DNA of 64,000 nt from positions 1 to 64,000 of the IMG/VR virus record IMGVR_UViG_3300043788_000040, one strand, 5' to 3'. Below are positions 40,044-48,721 of this stretch, in pieces. Under the pieces are notes generated by a model. The model was not told the origin of the DNA. It was given only the letters and a program-made list of their open reading frames with translations, and made no database searches. This DNA comes from a virus. A program made the position numbers and the translations under genes. Positions within the stretch are counted from its first letter, which is position 1. Each line of letters begins with the position of its first letter.

Positions 40044-41356
40044 TGGGACCGATTAACGACTGGCATTTTGCCCACAATATCGTGGTCGGCGGCAACGCCA
40101 CCATGACTGGCTTCGCGGAAGCCGCGAACGTGTTGATCAACACGAACTCGGTCACGGCCATGCTCGCGGTCGTAGGTTCGGGCGTGCAACCGCTCACGAT
40201 CATCAGCAACAGCGGCAACACGCCCGTCTTCACGATAGACCAGTTCGGTGGGATCGCCGCCGCTGGTGCGTCGCAAAACAGCTTCTCAAACACAGGCGCG
40301 AGCGGCACGCAGATCGTTGATTCTGGCGGTGGCGGGGTCGTCATAACAAACTCTGACACGGGCGGAAGTTTAATCCACATCACAAACAATGGCGCACTCG
40401 GGACGACCATTCTGGATACGGGAGCCGGAGGCATAACCCTCAACTCCAACAACGCAGGCGGAATTTCAATAGACAGCAGCACTGGTGCTGGTACTATCAC
40501 TATCTCGAATAACGGGACTGGCGGCACAAACATCTCGGATGGCGGCACAGGCGGTTTGTCAGTCAGCGTCAGCGGAAACAGCCTCACCCAGCTAGGTTTC
40601 ATCAATCTCTCTAACTCGGGCGGTCTCAACACGGAGGTTGACGACACGGGCGGCGGCGGAATCTTCCTCTATATGGATTCCAGCGGTGCGGTGCCCTACA
40701 CTGTCACTTCCGTTGGCGCTTCCGGGGGCGGCAGCACGACCTACCACGGAACATTCCCATCTGTCAGCATGGGCGGTAACTGGGTGACCATCACAGGCTT
40801 CACGAACTTGTCAAACAATGGCACGTTCCTGATGACCAGCAGCACGGCCACAACGATAGTCGCCAACAATGCCTCCGCCGTCGCTGAAACCCATGCCGCG
40901 ACTGCGACAGAAGCCAGCAGCTTTGTTGTTCAACAGGTTGGCGCAGGCGGCACTCACATCACGGACTCAGGCGGCGGCGGGATCGTGATTGACGCCACGG
41001 GCGCGGGCGCAACCCTCTCCTTGAACCCGAGCGGGAAGCCCGTCAATGCAAATGGAAATCTTGTCAGCCAGACTGTTGCATCCGGGCTAACGGCTCTCGG
41101 TACATCACTGATTGCGTCGGGAGCTTCAGCCACGGTTGTGACCGCAACAGCAACGGGCGCACTGACGACCGACAACCTCGTCGCGGATTTCAGCGCCGAC
41201 CCAACTGGCACTGTCGGATACCAGCCATCAGCGAACGGGATGCTGACCATCATCAAGTTCATCACGGCGGGGCAAGTGAATTTCAAGGTAGTCAACAACA
41301 CTGGAAGCTCAATCACGCCGGGAGCGGTCAGCCTTCAGTGGCGTGTGATCAGGTAA
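40043..41356 (+). CDS. Repetitive beta-solenoid-like fibre protein 3
   Basis: A 437-aa protein. Residues about 85-200 repeat a roughly 20-residue unit of the form G-T-x-I-x-D-x-G-x-G-G-I-x-I (SGTQIVDSGGGGVVITN, LGTTILDTGAGGITLN, GTNISDGGTGGLSV), consistent with a beta-solenoid. Residues about 245-300 carry the same VTITGFTN, then AETHA module as protein 2. The C-terminus is Ala/Thr-rich and beta-structured. Confidence 0.68.
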   Translation: MGPINDWHFAHNIVVGGNATMTGFAEAANVLINTNSVTAMLAVVGSGVQPLTIISNSGNTPVFTIDQFGGIAAAGASQNSFSNTGASGTQIVDSGGGGVVITNSDTGGSLIHITNNGALGTTILDTGAGGITLNSNNAGGISIDSSTGAGTITISNNGTGGTNISDGGTGGLSVSVSGNSLTQLGFINLSNSGGLNTEVDDTGGGGIFLYMDSSGAVPYTVTSVGASGGGSTTYHGTFPSVSMGGNWVTITGFTNLSNNGTFLMTSSTATTIVANNASAVAETHAATATEASSFVVQQVGAGGTHITDSGGGGIVIDATGAGATLSLNPSGKPVNANGNLVSQTVASGLTALGTSLIASGASATVVTATATGALTTDNLVADFSADPTGTVGYQPSANGMLTIIKFITAGQVNFKVVNNTGSSITPGAVSLQWRVIR

Positions 41357-41800
41357 ATGTCGGCGGCCTCTCGCACGATGGTGTATGCAGACGGGACGAC
41401 GGTAGAAGGCTCCACTCATCCGCAGGTGGACTCGGGGTTCGGCTTCACATGCGACGAAGAGATTCTACCCTTTATCGCTGCTTTTTATTCTGTGGGGATG
41501 CAGACTTTGGGTTCTTGTCAAGGCATCTCGGCGTGGAGTCCAGCGGTTATCGTGGCGTCTACTTTCTCAGCGACGCCTACAGGATTCCCCCGGCGTTGGA
41601 TCGCGTACACGCACACTGACCCACAAGTCGTTTTTAATTTTGCTCTCTATATCAGAGACGGAGTGGGGGAGATTGGCGGATGGGCGCAGGCAGTGATGGC
41701 AGATCACCACTCTGCACCGGATGCCGTTTTTGCTGCACTGGAGTTCACTCCTGATTTTGACGCCAAGATGCTTGACCTAATCAAGGCGTGGGAGGGGTAA
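41357..41800 (+). CDS. Hypothetical protein in the fibre operon
   Basis: A 147-aa protein starting directly after the fibre stop. It is not repetitive like its neighbours: TCDEEILPFIAAFYSVGM followed by SCQGISAWSPAVIV suggests a small alpha/beta globular protein. Two Cys and several His are present, but no family was recognised. It may be a non-virion protein captured in the operon. Confidence 0.58.
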   Translation: MSAASRTMVYADGTTVEGSTHPQVDSGFGFTCDEEILPFIAAFYSVGMQTLGSCQGISAWSPAVIVASTFSATPTGFPRRWIAYTHTDPQVVFNFALYIRDGVGEIGGWAQAVMADHHSAPDAVFAALEFTPDFDAKMLDLIKAWEG

Positions 41801-41801
41801 A

Positions 41802-42089
41802 ATGGCTGTTGTTACGCACTTCACAATCTCCGGTACCTGCAACATAAACGGAACAACGATAACCATAGGCGGCAGCGGCTCTGGAACTCAGATCGTTTCT
41901 GGTGGAACCTATTCCTTTACCGCCGCCTTCGTGGCGGGAAACTTCCCGCTCACCGTCACCCCATCCCTGTCCGGGTTCAATTTCTCCCCGACCGTCATCA
42001 ACGAACCCACGCCTGTCAACGACACGAACGCGAACTTCATTGGCAACACCGTTGCGGGGCAGGTCGGGGCGTTCGCGGTGGGGATTTGA
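41802..42089 (+). CDS. Ig-like (prealbumin-fold) domain protein
   Basis: A 95-aa protein consisting almost entirely of one beta-sandwich domain: FTISGTCNINGTTITIGG, SGGTYSFTAAFVAGNFPLTV, PSLSGFNFSPTV, closing NANFIG. This is the carboxypeptidase-regulatory/Cna-B-like pattern that phages display on virions. It may decorate the capsid or fibre and help adhesion. Confidence 0.7.
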   Translation: MAVVTHFTISGTCNINGTTITIGGSGSGTQIVSGGTYSFTAAFVAGNFPLTVTPSLSGFNFSPTVINEPTPVNDTNANFIGNTVAGQVGAFAVGI

Positions 42090-42214
42090 CCCGATTTCGG
42101 CTTTAGCCGCTTCGGGCACAGTAATATACGGGGTTGAAAACGCTGTAAGGGTCTGAAAATGCTTGTAGGTAACCAAAAATTCCGATTTTCAAAGGCTAGA
42201 TAGAGAGGGTAAAA

Positions 42215-43948
42215 ATGTCAACACCAACAGTATACATGGGACTTCCGAACCCGACAGTCGGCGGCGACGCCAACGTCTGGGGTGGTTTCCTCAACACCTG
42301 CATCACCGGATTCGACACCTTGGCGGTCTACAACGTCGTCCCCGTGGCGGCGAACGCGACTCTGGGAATCTTCAACGGCCCGGCGCTCATCAAGGCGACG
42401 GCTGGCGTCGGTGGCATCACCCTCACACTCCCCGACGCAACGATTCCAGCGAATAAGGGTCGTGTTTACAACGTCGTAAAGGTAGACGCCGCAGTCGGCA
42501 CAGTTACCCTATCACCCTTCGGCGGACAGACAATTTCCGGCCAAGCGAGCGTAGTCATTTCCACTCAGTGGTTTGGCGTTGTCATTCAATCTGACGGCGC
42601 GAACTGGATCGTCTTGGACTTTGATTCCGCCCTCCCGGTCTTCACGTCCAACGGCGTCCTAATCGGCAACGGCACCAACACCCCGACGTCCACTTCTGCT
42701 GCACCCCCGAACTCAATCCTGACAGGCGGCACCAGCGCAGGCATCGTGGGAACGCAGTTGCTCACGGCAGCGTCCTACGCAATCCTCGGCGCAAGCGGAG
42801 TCTCCAACACAGGCGCATCGCTGATCGCTGGCGGTAACGTCGGTTCCTTCCCGACCAACACGATCACCGGACTGACGGGCGCTAACTACACGGCACCCGC
42901 ACAGACGGTCACCGCGGTCTCCCAGAACCAGACAGACCTGCAAGCAGCCATTGTTTTCTATCAGGGCTTGACGCCTTCCACTTCCGGTTTGACTTCGTTT
43001 GGCACCACAACTTTCACCGCCGTAGCCACAGGCTACGCTGGCGGTCCCGGCTTCGTCGGTAACGCAGCAAGCACCCTGCACTTCACGGGCGGCACGATCA
43101 CCCTTGACGGCGCAGGACTAACGAACCCCGTGTTCGTCTTCCAGGTTGGTTCGGCACTCAACGTTGACACCGCTACGACTACATTCAACCTGATCAACAA
43201 CGCAACCGCAGCGAACGTGGTCTTCGTGGTCACAAGCTCGGCTGTGTTTGACGCACACCCGCACATCTTCTCTGGAAACATTCTTGCCAGCACGAGCATC
43301 ACGCTCAATGGCGGAACCCTCACGGGTCGTGCTCTTGCACACACGGGAGCGGTCACCCTCTCCTCGGCGACCAACATCGTCGTCCCGGCTGGCGGAAGCG
43401 GCGCACCGTCGTTCTCCTCAACACCGACCCTCACCTCGCTGGCAACGGTCGGAGCGATTGTGGCTGGCACGACCATCGCATCCGCATCTTTGTCAACCAC
43501 AGGCTTCATTTCGGTTGGTTCCACGATCTCCTCGTACAACGGTCAGGTAACCGCTGGCAACGGCATCGCGTCTATCGTAGCAGCTACCTCACAGAAGTCC
43601 GAGTCCGCTGCCGATGCGAACGTCCTCACATTCACCCCGCCAGCGCTGGCAGGCACCTACAGGGTGCGTTTCGTCCTGTCGGTCTCGGCCGCCGCGGCTG
43701 CTGTCCTCGGATGGACGGCAACATGGACGGACTCAAACGGCAACGCTCAGACTCCGACGAATCTTGCTTTGAGCCAAGCCGGAACCGCACCCGCAGCATT
43801 GACATTTACGACGTCCTCCGCAGGAAACTACTACGGTTTCGCTGATATTGACATCAACAACGCTGCAACGCCTATCGTGATCAAGTTTACTCTCACGGGC
43901 GGCACCATCACTGCCAAGGCGTCGGCAACAATTGAACGCATGATCTAA
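42215..43948 (+). CDS. Fibre-like protein with ice-binding-protein-like (DUF3494) domain
   Basis: A 577-aa protein. Residues about 1-170 are phage-like structural sequence. Residues about 180-390 follow the DUF3494 ice-binding-like fold closely: LTAASYAILGASGVSNTGAS, NVGSFPTNTITG, an AAIVFYQGL helix, NPVFVFQVGSAL, NVVFVVTSSAVF, FSGNILASTSITLNGGTLTG and RALAHTGAVTL. The last 150 residues form another beta domain. The family includes bacterial antifreeze proteins and adhesins with a three-faced beta-solenoid. It may bind ice, polysaccharide or the cell surface; true ice binding is unproven. GAGAGGG precedes the ATG. Confidence 0.78.
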   Translation: MSTPTVYMGLPNPTVGGDANVWGGFLNTCITGFDTLAVYNVVPVAANATLGIFNGPALIKATAGVGGITLTLPDATIPANKGRVYNVVKVDAAVGTVTLSPFGGQTISGQASVVISTQWFGVVIQSDGANWIVLDFDSALPVFTSNGVLIGNGTNTPTSTSAAPPNSILTGGTSAGIVGTQLLTAASYAILGASGVSNTGASLIAGGNVGSFPTNTITGLTGANYTAPAQTVTAVSQNQTDLQAAIVFYQGLTPSTSGLTSFGTTTFTAVATGYAGGPGFVGNAASTLHFTGGTITLDGAGLTNPVFVFQVGSALNVDTATTTFNLINNATAANVVFVVTSSAVFDAHPHIFSGNILASTSITLNGGTLTGRALAHTGAVTLSSATNIVVPAGGSGAPSFSSTPTLTSLATVGAIVAGTTIASASLSTTGFISVGSTISSYNGQVTAGNGIASIVAATSQKSESAADANVLTFTPPALAGTYRVRFVLSVSAAAAAVLGWTATWTDSNGNAQTPTNLALSQAGTAPAALTFTTSSAGNYYGFADIDINNAATPIVIKFTLTGGTITAKASATIERMI

Positions 43949-43957
43949 TTCCTCCCG

Positions 43958-44001
43958 CCCGGCGAGTATTATGTCCTATGGGCGTACGTTCGCCGGGTTT
44001 T
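43958..44001 (+). terminator. Intrinsic terminator after the fibre operon
   Basis: CCCGGCG (43958-43964) pairs with CGCCGGG (43991-43997), followed by TTTTA. The loop is long (26 nt) but contains its own small GTAC palindrome. It separates the structural block from the helicase transcription unit. Confidence 0.6.
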
Positions 44002-44038
44002 AGCCTCTTCAAAGTCAATAAAACAAAGAGCTTATATC

Positions 44039-44079
44039 TAGCCGTTTTCGCCCCATTCGCTGTATACTAGGGATGGAGG
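44039..44079 (+). promoter_or_regulatory. Phage promoter of the CTGTATACT class (copy 3)
   Basis: CTG plus TATACT (44063-44068) with a weak -35 (TAGCCG 44039-44044) at the same 18-bp spacing, followed by GGATGGAGG. It drives the helicase gene starting at GTG 44084. Confidence 0.6.
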
Positions 44080-44083
44080 CAAC

Positions 44084-45775
44084 GTGTCAGACACAGCCGA
44101 AAAACTTGTCCAGATCAAGAACCTGACCTCCGAGCGTTCCACCAACCTGCGTGACCATTTCCCTTTCGCCGAAGTGCGTGGCAATCAAGAGGCGACTCTT
44201 GACAAGCTGGCGAAGTGGACTTCTTCTCCCCAAAAATTCTTCCTCTTGGAAGGACCGACTGGATTCGGAAAGTCGCCCGTTGACATTGCCTGTGCGTCGC
44301 ACGCAAAGACTCTGCCGGGCTACGGCACATTTGAACAGGGCGCATACATCCTGACACCGCAGAAGACTCTTGCCGAGCAGTACATGAAGGATTTCCGTGA
44401 TCATGGTTTGGTTGAACTGAAAGGGCGCTCCAACTACACGTGCAGCAAGTGGAGCCAGATCACGGGCGAGGAAGTTGATTGCGAGACGGGCGGCACCCTC
44501 AATGAATCCACCGGGCTGGACGAGAAATGCACGTCCTGCCCCTACCGTGCTGCGAAAGACAACTTCATTGCGCAGCCCTTCGGCACCACGAATTTCGCCT
44601 ACTACCTGAACGAGACGAACCACGCCGGGGAACTTGAGAACCGCAACATGCTGATCTTGGACGAAGGGCACAACACCGAAGATCAGATTCTCAGCCTGAC
44701 CGACACCGAGATCAACCAACGCCGCTGCGATGAATACGGCGCAGGGAAGTTGCCCATCTTTGACGCCGGGGACAACGAAGCCGTCCTGCGGTGGCTTGAC
44801 AACACGTTTGTTCCAGCAGCCAACATCCACGCCTTCAAGCTGGCGAAGGCTTTCAAGGAATCACGGGACGACGAGCGCATCAAGGTTGTACGCAAGCAGA
44901 AGGCGCTGGAAAACTACCTTTCCCGAATCCAGATGTTCAGCAACTCCGCAGACCCCGGCGAGTGGTTCGTGTGGTCTGACTGGTCTGTGAACAAGAACAC
45001 TGGCAAGAGCTACGGCACTGGCGACCTGTTCATCAAGCCGCTGACCGCCCGGCTGTTCGCTGACAAGCTTCTTTTCTCCAAGGCGCAGAAGGTGCTGATC
45101 ACTTCCGCAACCATCCTTGACTTCACGACCTTCATGCGCAACCTTGGCATTGACAAGAACAACGCACAGGTGCAAGCGGTGGATTCCGAGTTCCCGGTTG
45201 AGAACCGCCCGATGTTCTACCGCCCGGTCGGCAGCATGTCGTACAACAACATTGACAAGACACTGCCGCTGATGGCGCAAGAAGTTGAAGCGCTGCTGAC
45301 CCGCTACATGGGGAAGAAGGGCATCGTCCACACCAACTCGTACAAGGTCAACAAGTACATCACCGAGTATCTGATGTCCACGTCACACGCCTCCCGCATC
45401 ATCACGCATGACAATTCTCGTGGCGCACGTGAGGCGGCGCAAGTGAAGCACCTGACGTCAAAAGAGCCGACCGTTTTGTTCTCGCCTTCCATGACCGAAG
45501 GCTTGGACTTGAAAGAAGATTTGAGCCGCTTCCAGATCATCTGCAAGGTGCCGTATCCGGCGCTTGACCCTTACACCCGAGCACGCATGAACCGTGACAG
45601 CCAGTGGTATCAATGGCAGACGGCGCTCAAGCTGGTGCAGGGCACCGGGCGCAGCGTGCGCAGCAAGACCGACCGGGCGCACACCTACATCCTTGACGCC
45701 GACTTCGCCAAGTTCATCCAACAGAACAACCGCACTCTTCCGAAGTACTGGCTAGACGCAATCATTTGGGGATAA
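44084..45775 (+). CDS. XPD/DinG-family DNA helicase
   Basis: A 563-aa superfamily 2 helicase. Walker A is GPTGFGKS (about residues 57-64) and the DEAH box reads DEGHN (about 192-196). Four cysteines between them (about 118, 132, 148 and 151) fit the 4Fe-4S cluster of XPD/DinG enzymes. SATILDF and LVQGTGRSVRS are motifs III and VI. Such enzymes unwind forked DNA, D-loops and DNA-RNA hybrids with 5'-3' polarity. The start is GTG, 5 nt after GGAGG. Confidence 0.87.
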   Translation: MSDTAEKLVQIKNLTSERSTNLRDHFPFAEVRGNQEATLDKLAKWTSSPQKFFLLEGPTGFGKSPVDIACASHAKTLPGYGTFEQGAYILTPQKTLAEQYMKDFRDHGLVELKGRSNYTCSKWSQITGEEVDCETGGTLNESTGLDEKCTSCPYRAAKDNFIAQPFGTTNFAYYLNETNHAGELENRNMLILDEGHNTEDQILSLTDTEINQRRCDEYGAGKLPIFDAGDNEAVLRWLDNTFVPAANIHAFKLAKAFKESRDDERIKVVRKQKALENYLSRIQMFSNSADPGEWFVWSDWSVNKNTGKSYGTGDLFIKPLTARLFADKLLFSKAQKVLITSATILDFTTFMRNLGIDKNNAQVQAVDSEFPVENRPMFYRPVGSMSYNNIDKTLPLMAQEVEALLTRYMGKKGIVHTNSYKVNKYITEYLMSTSHASRIITHDNSRGAREAAQVKHLTSKEPTVLFSPSMTEGLDLKEDLSRFQIICKVPYPALDPYTRARMNRDSQWYQWQTALKLVQGTGRSVRSKTDRAHTYILDADFAKFIQQNNRTLPKYWLDAIIWG

Positions 45776-45787
45776 AGGACTTACGGC

Positions 45788-45828
45788 TAGACAAAATCCC
45801 CCACCCTGCTGTATACTATAGCTGGAGG
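45788..45828 (+). promoter_or_regulatory. Phage promoter of the CTGTATACT class (copy 4)
   Basis: TAGACA (45788-45793), 18 bp, then CTG plus TATACT (45812-45817), followed by ATAGCTGGAGG. The segment from GCTG to GGAGG is nearly identical to the copy at 17911-17930. Confidence 0.7.
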
Positions 45829-45838
45829 AAACGACCAA

Positions 45839-46489
45839 ATGATTAAAGCCTTTGACAAGTCCAACCTGAAAACGCTTCGTGCCGACATTGACGCTGCCTT
45901 CGCAGCCATCCGCCAGAAGCATGGCGTTTCCATCTCCATCGGCAACATCAGCTACAGCCCCGAGAAAGCCACGAGCCGACTCACGTTGGTCGCCGTTGGT
46001 GACCCGAGCCTCGCCAGTGACCCCCGTGCCGCCGCCGCCGTCAAGATGCAGGGCGAGTTCAAACTCTACGCCCCGTCCTTCGGACTCACGGCTGAGCAGT
46101 ACGGTGCGATCATCAAGCACGGGCGTGACACCTACAAGCTGGTCGGCTTCTCGCCACGCTCCCCACGATTCCCGATTCTTGCGACGAACATTGCGAACGG
46201 CAAAACCTTCAAGCTGCCCGAGTCCGCCATCGTCAGCTTGCAGAGCAAAGAGCACAAGGAAATGTTCGGCATCACGTCCTCAACAACGCCAACCGCCTCG
46301 GGTATGTGCTCCAACGACAACGCCTACGACGACAAGTTCAACCCCATCGGCAAGTGCAACCGTCCGGCGACCACGAGCCGCAAGGATGGCTTCGGTCGCC
46401 CCGCCCGGATGCAGCCCTTCTGCACCAAGTGCGCCGAACTGATTGACGAAGCTACTGCCGAAGCCCGTGCGGAAGGGCGAGCGTCCTAA
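45839..46489 (+). CDS. Unidentified protein with C-terminal Cys cluster
   Basis: A 216-aa protein. The N-terminal 130 residues are alpha/beta with no recognised motif. From residue about 155 there are MCSNDNAYDD, GKCNRPATT and PFCTKCAEL, a four-cysteine probable zinc site. It has its own strong promoter, so it may be highly expressed early. The next gene is coupled by TAATG. Confidence 0.65.
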   Translation: MIKAFDKSNLKTLRADIDAAFAAIRQKHGVSISIGNISYSPEKATSRLTLVAVGDPSLASDPRAAAAVKMQGEFKLYAPSFGLTAEQYGAIIKHGRDTYKLVGFSPRSPRFPILATNIANGKTFKLPESAIVSLQSKEHKEMFGITSSTTPTASGMCSNDNAYDDKFNPIGKCNRPATTSRKDGFGRPARMQPFCTKCAELIDEATAEARAEGRAS

Positions 46490-46629
46490 TGGACGTCGCC
46501 TCGGCTGTTTTCGCTTACCTGTTCTTCGTTGCTGCCATCTTCGTGGCGTACTATGCGATGAAGTTCACGGCGATGCGCCGGGAGCAACGTGAGGAAGCTG
46601 CCAAGCGCCGAGCAAAGATGAAATCATGA
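46489..46629 (+). CDS. Small single-span membrane protein
   Basis: A 46-aa ORF: one hydrophobic segment (residues about 5-25, AVFAYLFFVAAIFVAYYAM) and a strongly basic tail (RREQREEAAKRRAKMK), so N-out, C-in topology is expected. It is coupled at both ends (TAATG and ATGA overlaps). It could be a pinholin-like or membrane regulatory peptide; the function is unknown. Confidence 0.65.
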   Translation: MDVASAVFAYLFFVAAIFVAYYAMKFTAMRREQREEAAKRRAKMKS

Positions 46630-46823
46630 CCGAACCTAAGATCACCGTTAACGGAGTGGAACTCAGCGTCGGGCAAGCAATGACCCTGCGTGTAGCCCTC
46701 ACCAGCTTCATCTTCGGCATGAAGGAAGATGGGCTTGGCGACGACGAGCACGGCATCGCCATGGCAAGCGGGTACATTGACCGAGGCAGCGAAGTGCTTC
46801 TGCTGATGTTGGGGCAACGATAA
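46626..46823 (+). CDS. Small hypothetical protein
   Basis: A 65-aa protein (ITVNGVELSVGQAMTLRVAL) with a beta-hairpin-like start and a helix, coupled by ATGA and TAATG overlaps to its neighbours. Similar small proteins are frequent in phage genomes, but no function was recognised. Confidence 0.6.
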   Translation: MTEPKITVNGVELSVGQAMTLRVALTSFIFGMKEDGLGDDEHGIAMASGYIDRGSEVLLLMLGQR

Positions 46824-47029
46824 TGGCTCACGAACTGTTTGACATTTGGGAGGTTGAAGAACTCGTTGAGTACCCTTGGCGTGCTCAGCTTATCAACTAC
46901 GTGGGGCAGTTTGCCACGAAGGAACTGGCAGAGCGCTACGTCGCTGCGGTGGTGAAGGCAAGGGCGCAGCAGGAGAAAACGCAGTACATGGAAGCCGCCG
47001 AGATGCCCCGAAAGAAAAACGTCAAGTAA
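46823..47029 (+). CDS. Small hypothetical protein
   Basis: A 68-aa protein with an acidic, aromatic N-terminus (FDIWEVEELVEYPW) and a basic Lys/Arg-rich C-terminus. It is last in the coupled 45839-47029 run. No family was recognised. Confidence 0.58.
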   Translation: MAHELFDIWEVEELVEYPWRAQLINYVGQFATKELAERYVAAVVKARAQQEKTQYMEAAEMPRKKNVK

Positions 47030-47048
47030 AACCCCGTATTAGACCTGC

Positions 47049-47372
47049 ATGCTGACCCACCGCCAGCGAAAGCGGCTCCCCAAAATGAAGGACATCGCCA
47101 TGATGTGGCGGGCGCTTCAAGGCTCAATTCCCATGGACGTGCAGCCTTACCAAGGACTGCGTGAGTCGTACCGGGGGGTTGTCAACTACAGAATTGCGTC
47201 AGCCACCGCCGAACGCGAGTGGACGGTGGATGTCTATCATGGTGGGTACTTTGTGGTTACCGCACGAGGCTACACCCAGCCCTGCCCCACCATTCCTTCC
47301 GCTATCGGACATCTCAGACGTATGTTAGGATTGAGGGATGTACATCGCACGCATACCAAAGCACGTTCCTAA
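47049..47372 (+). CDS. Hypothetical protein with leaderless-type start
   Basis: A 107-aa basic protein (RQRKRLPKMKD near the start). A -10-like GTATTAG ends 6 nt before the ATG and no Shine-Dalgarno site is visible, so the mRNA may be leaderless. The middle (REWTVDVYHGGYFVVTAR) looks like a beta-hairpin. The function is unknown. Confidence 0.55.
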   Translation: MLTHRQRKRLPKMKDIAMMWRALQGSIPMDVQPYQGLRESYRGVVNYRIASATAEREWTVDVYHGGYFVVTARGYTQPCPTIPSAIGHLRRMLGLRDVHRTHTKARS

Positions 47373-47616
47373 ACCGCTGCTGCCCGGCCTCAAGGTCGGG
47401 GGGCTTGTCAAGACCATCACCGCCGACTATTCACAGGCGAAGAATAGCTTTGAAACGAAGCTCCTCCCGGCTGGCTCCCTCGGCAGGGTGAAGAAGATTT
47501 GGGACTTCGGTGCGCTCGCCGGGCGTGGTGGTCGCCGCTTCTATTGCGAGGTCAAGATTGAGGGGCATCCCATCACCAGTTTCTATTCGGAAGAGCTTGT
47601 CAAGGTGCGTGTCTGA
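47338..47616 (+). CDS. Hypothetical protein
   Basis: A 92-aa basic protein overlapping the preceding gene by 35 nt. It contains GSLGRVKKIWDFG and RRFYCEVKIEG, a beta-rich pattern resembling SH3-like barrels. No family was recognised. Confidence 0.56.
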   Translation: MYIARIPKHVPKPLLPGLKVGGLVKTITADYSQAKNSFETKLLPAGSLGRVKKIWDFGALAGRGGRRFYCEVKIEGHPITSFYSEELVKVRV

Positions 47617-48203
47617 TGGCGAAGAAGAGAAAGAAGAAACGTGGAACGATTGTCCCGATCCACTCCAGAGAGGAGTTAGGGAAGGTGCTTGCAATCCAGC
47701 AAGCTGTGTCCGACCGGGCACGACATGAACTGGTGAGCAGCAACCCGGCGACGCCAAAAGAGTTCGTTGAAATAGCCGCTAAAACATTGGAGAAATACGC
47801 ACGCTACTCCACTATGACCGAGTACCAGTTCGCACCGAACCTCGCGGACAGTGAAAAATGGGGTGCGACATTCGGCGTGACAGCCCTCGTGGGTGCGCTG
47901 ATTCTTGAACACGCTCGCAGGCTGATGGGCGTGCGTTCCGACCTGATGCTGGAATACCTGCGCTTCCTTGACACCCTCGCTGAACCGGGCGGCGGCAGCA
48001 TTGACATGAACGCCCTCAATCGTGTCTTCGCCGTATTGTCCGAAAATTACGGTATAGTTTGGACAAACGGTGACAGCCTGTCGCTGACAGTCGCCGGGAA
48101 GCGGGTCTACCTGCACATGCTGGACGCGGCGAAGTTCGTGGAGGAGGCGGTCAAGGCACACCGAAAATTCAAGGAATCCAAGGAACCGAGTATTCCCCTG
48201 TGA
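47616..48203 (+). CDS. Unidentified helical protein
   Basis: A 195-aa protein with a very basic N-terminus (AKKRKKKRG) and a helical remainder; GVTALVGALILEHARRL is a hydrophobic helix but not clearly transmembrane. Its ATG overlaps the previous stop by 1 nt. The function is unknown. Confidence 0.62.
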   Translation: MAKKRKKKRGTIVPIHSREELGKVLAIQQAVSDRARHELVSSNPATPKEFVEIAAKTLEKYARYSTMTEYQFAPNLADSEKWGATFGVTALVGALILEHARRLMGVRSDLMLEYLRFLDTLAEPGGGSIDMNALNRVFAVLSENYGIVWTNGDSLSLTVAGKRVYLHMLDAAKFVEEAVKAHRKFKESKEPSIPL

Positions 48204-48721
48204 TGCGTCGAATCTACCTAGCTGCGCCATTTGACTGGATAGGCCGGATGAAGGTCTATGCGGAGCAGCTTCGTGCCCTCGGCTTTGAGGTCACTTCACG
48301 CTGGCTGGACGAGCAGGACAAGGGTGGCGACACCGACCTCACCGACGCGGATGGCGGCACCCAGCTTGACAAAACCGAGCTTGCGATCAGCTTCGCAGTG
48401 CGTGACATCCGCAACATCCTCATCGCGGACACCATCATTGAGTTCAACCCAGGTAAGGCTCTCGTGCGTAACACACGCTTGGCGGAATTCGGCGGGGCGC
48501 TGTTTCTCGGTAAGCAGTGCATCGTAATCGGCCCGGAAAACCCAAAGCACAAGAATCGCATTGATACGGTCTTCTGTCTCCTCGGCGAAGGCTCCATCCC
48601 AGAGGACTTGGCAACGGCGGGAATTAAACCCGTTAAGCATTACGATACGTGGGGAGATTTCCTTGAGTTCGCTGTGATGGAGGCTGCTAAGAAAAATGGG
48701 ACTGCCGTACCTACCACATGA
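48203..48721 (+). CDS. Nucleoside 2-deoxyribosyltransferase-like protein
   Basis: A 172-aa protein with the NDT/DUF4406-like pattern: RRIYLAAPFDWIGRMKVYAE, a GFEVTSRW strand, AVRDIRNILIADTII, then EFGGALFLGKQCIVIGP with the probable catalytic Glu. Family members move deoxyribose between bases or hydrolyse nucleotides. The ATG overlaps the previous TGA (TGATG). A second, different family member lies at 61569. The substrate is unknown. Confidence 0.72.
   Translation: MRRIYLAAPFDWIGRMKVYAEQLRALGFEVTSRWLDEQDKGGDTDLTDADGGTQLDKTELAISFAVRDIRNILIADTIIEFNPGKALVRNTRLAEFGGALFLGKQCIVIGPENPKHKNRIDTVFCLLGEGSIPEDLATAGIKPVKHYDTWGDFLEFAVMEAAKKNGTAVPTT

Noticed and set aside
44087-44830. A 247-codon - strand frame opposite the helicase gene
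   Set aside because: Antisense shadow of a gene with clear helicase motifs.
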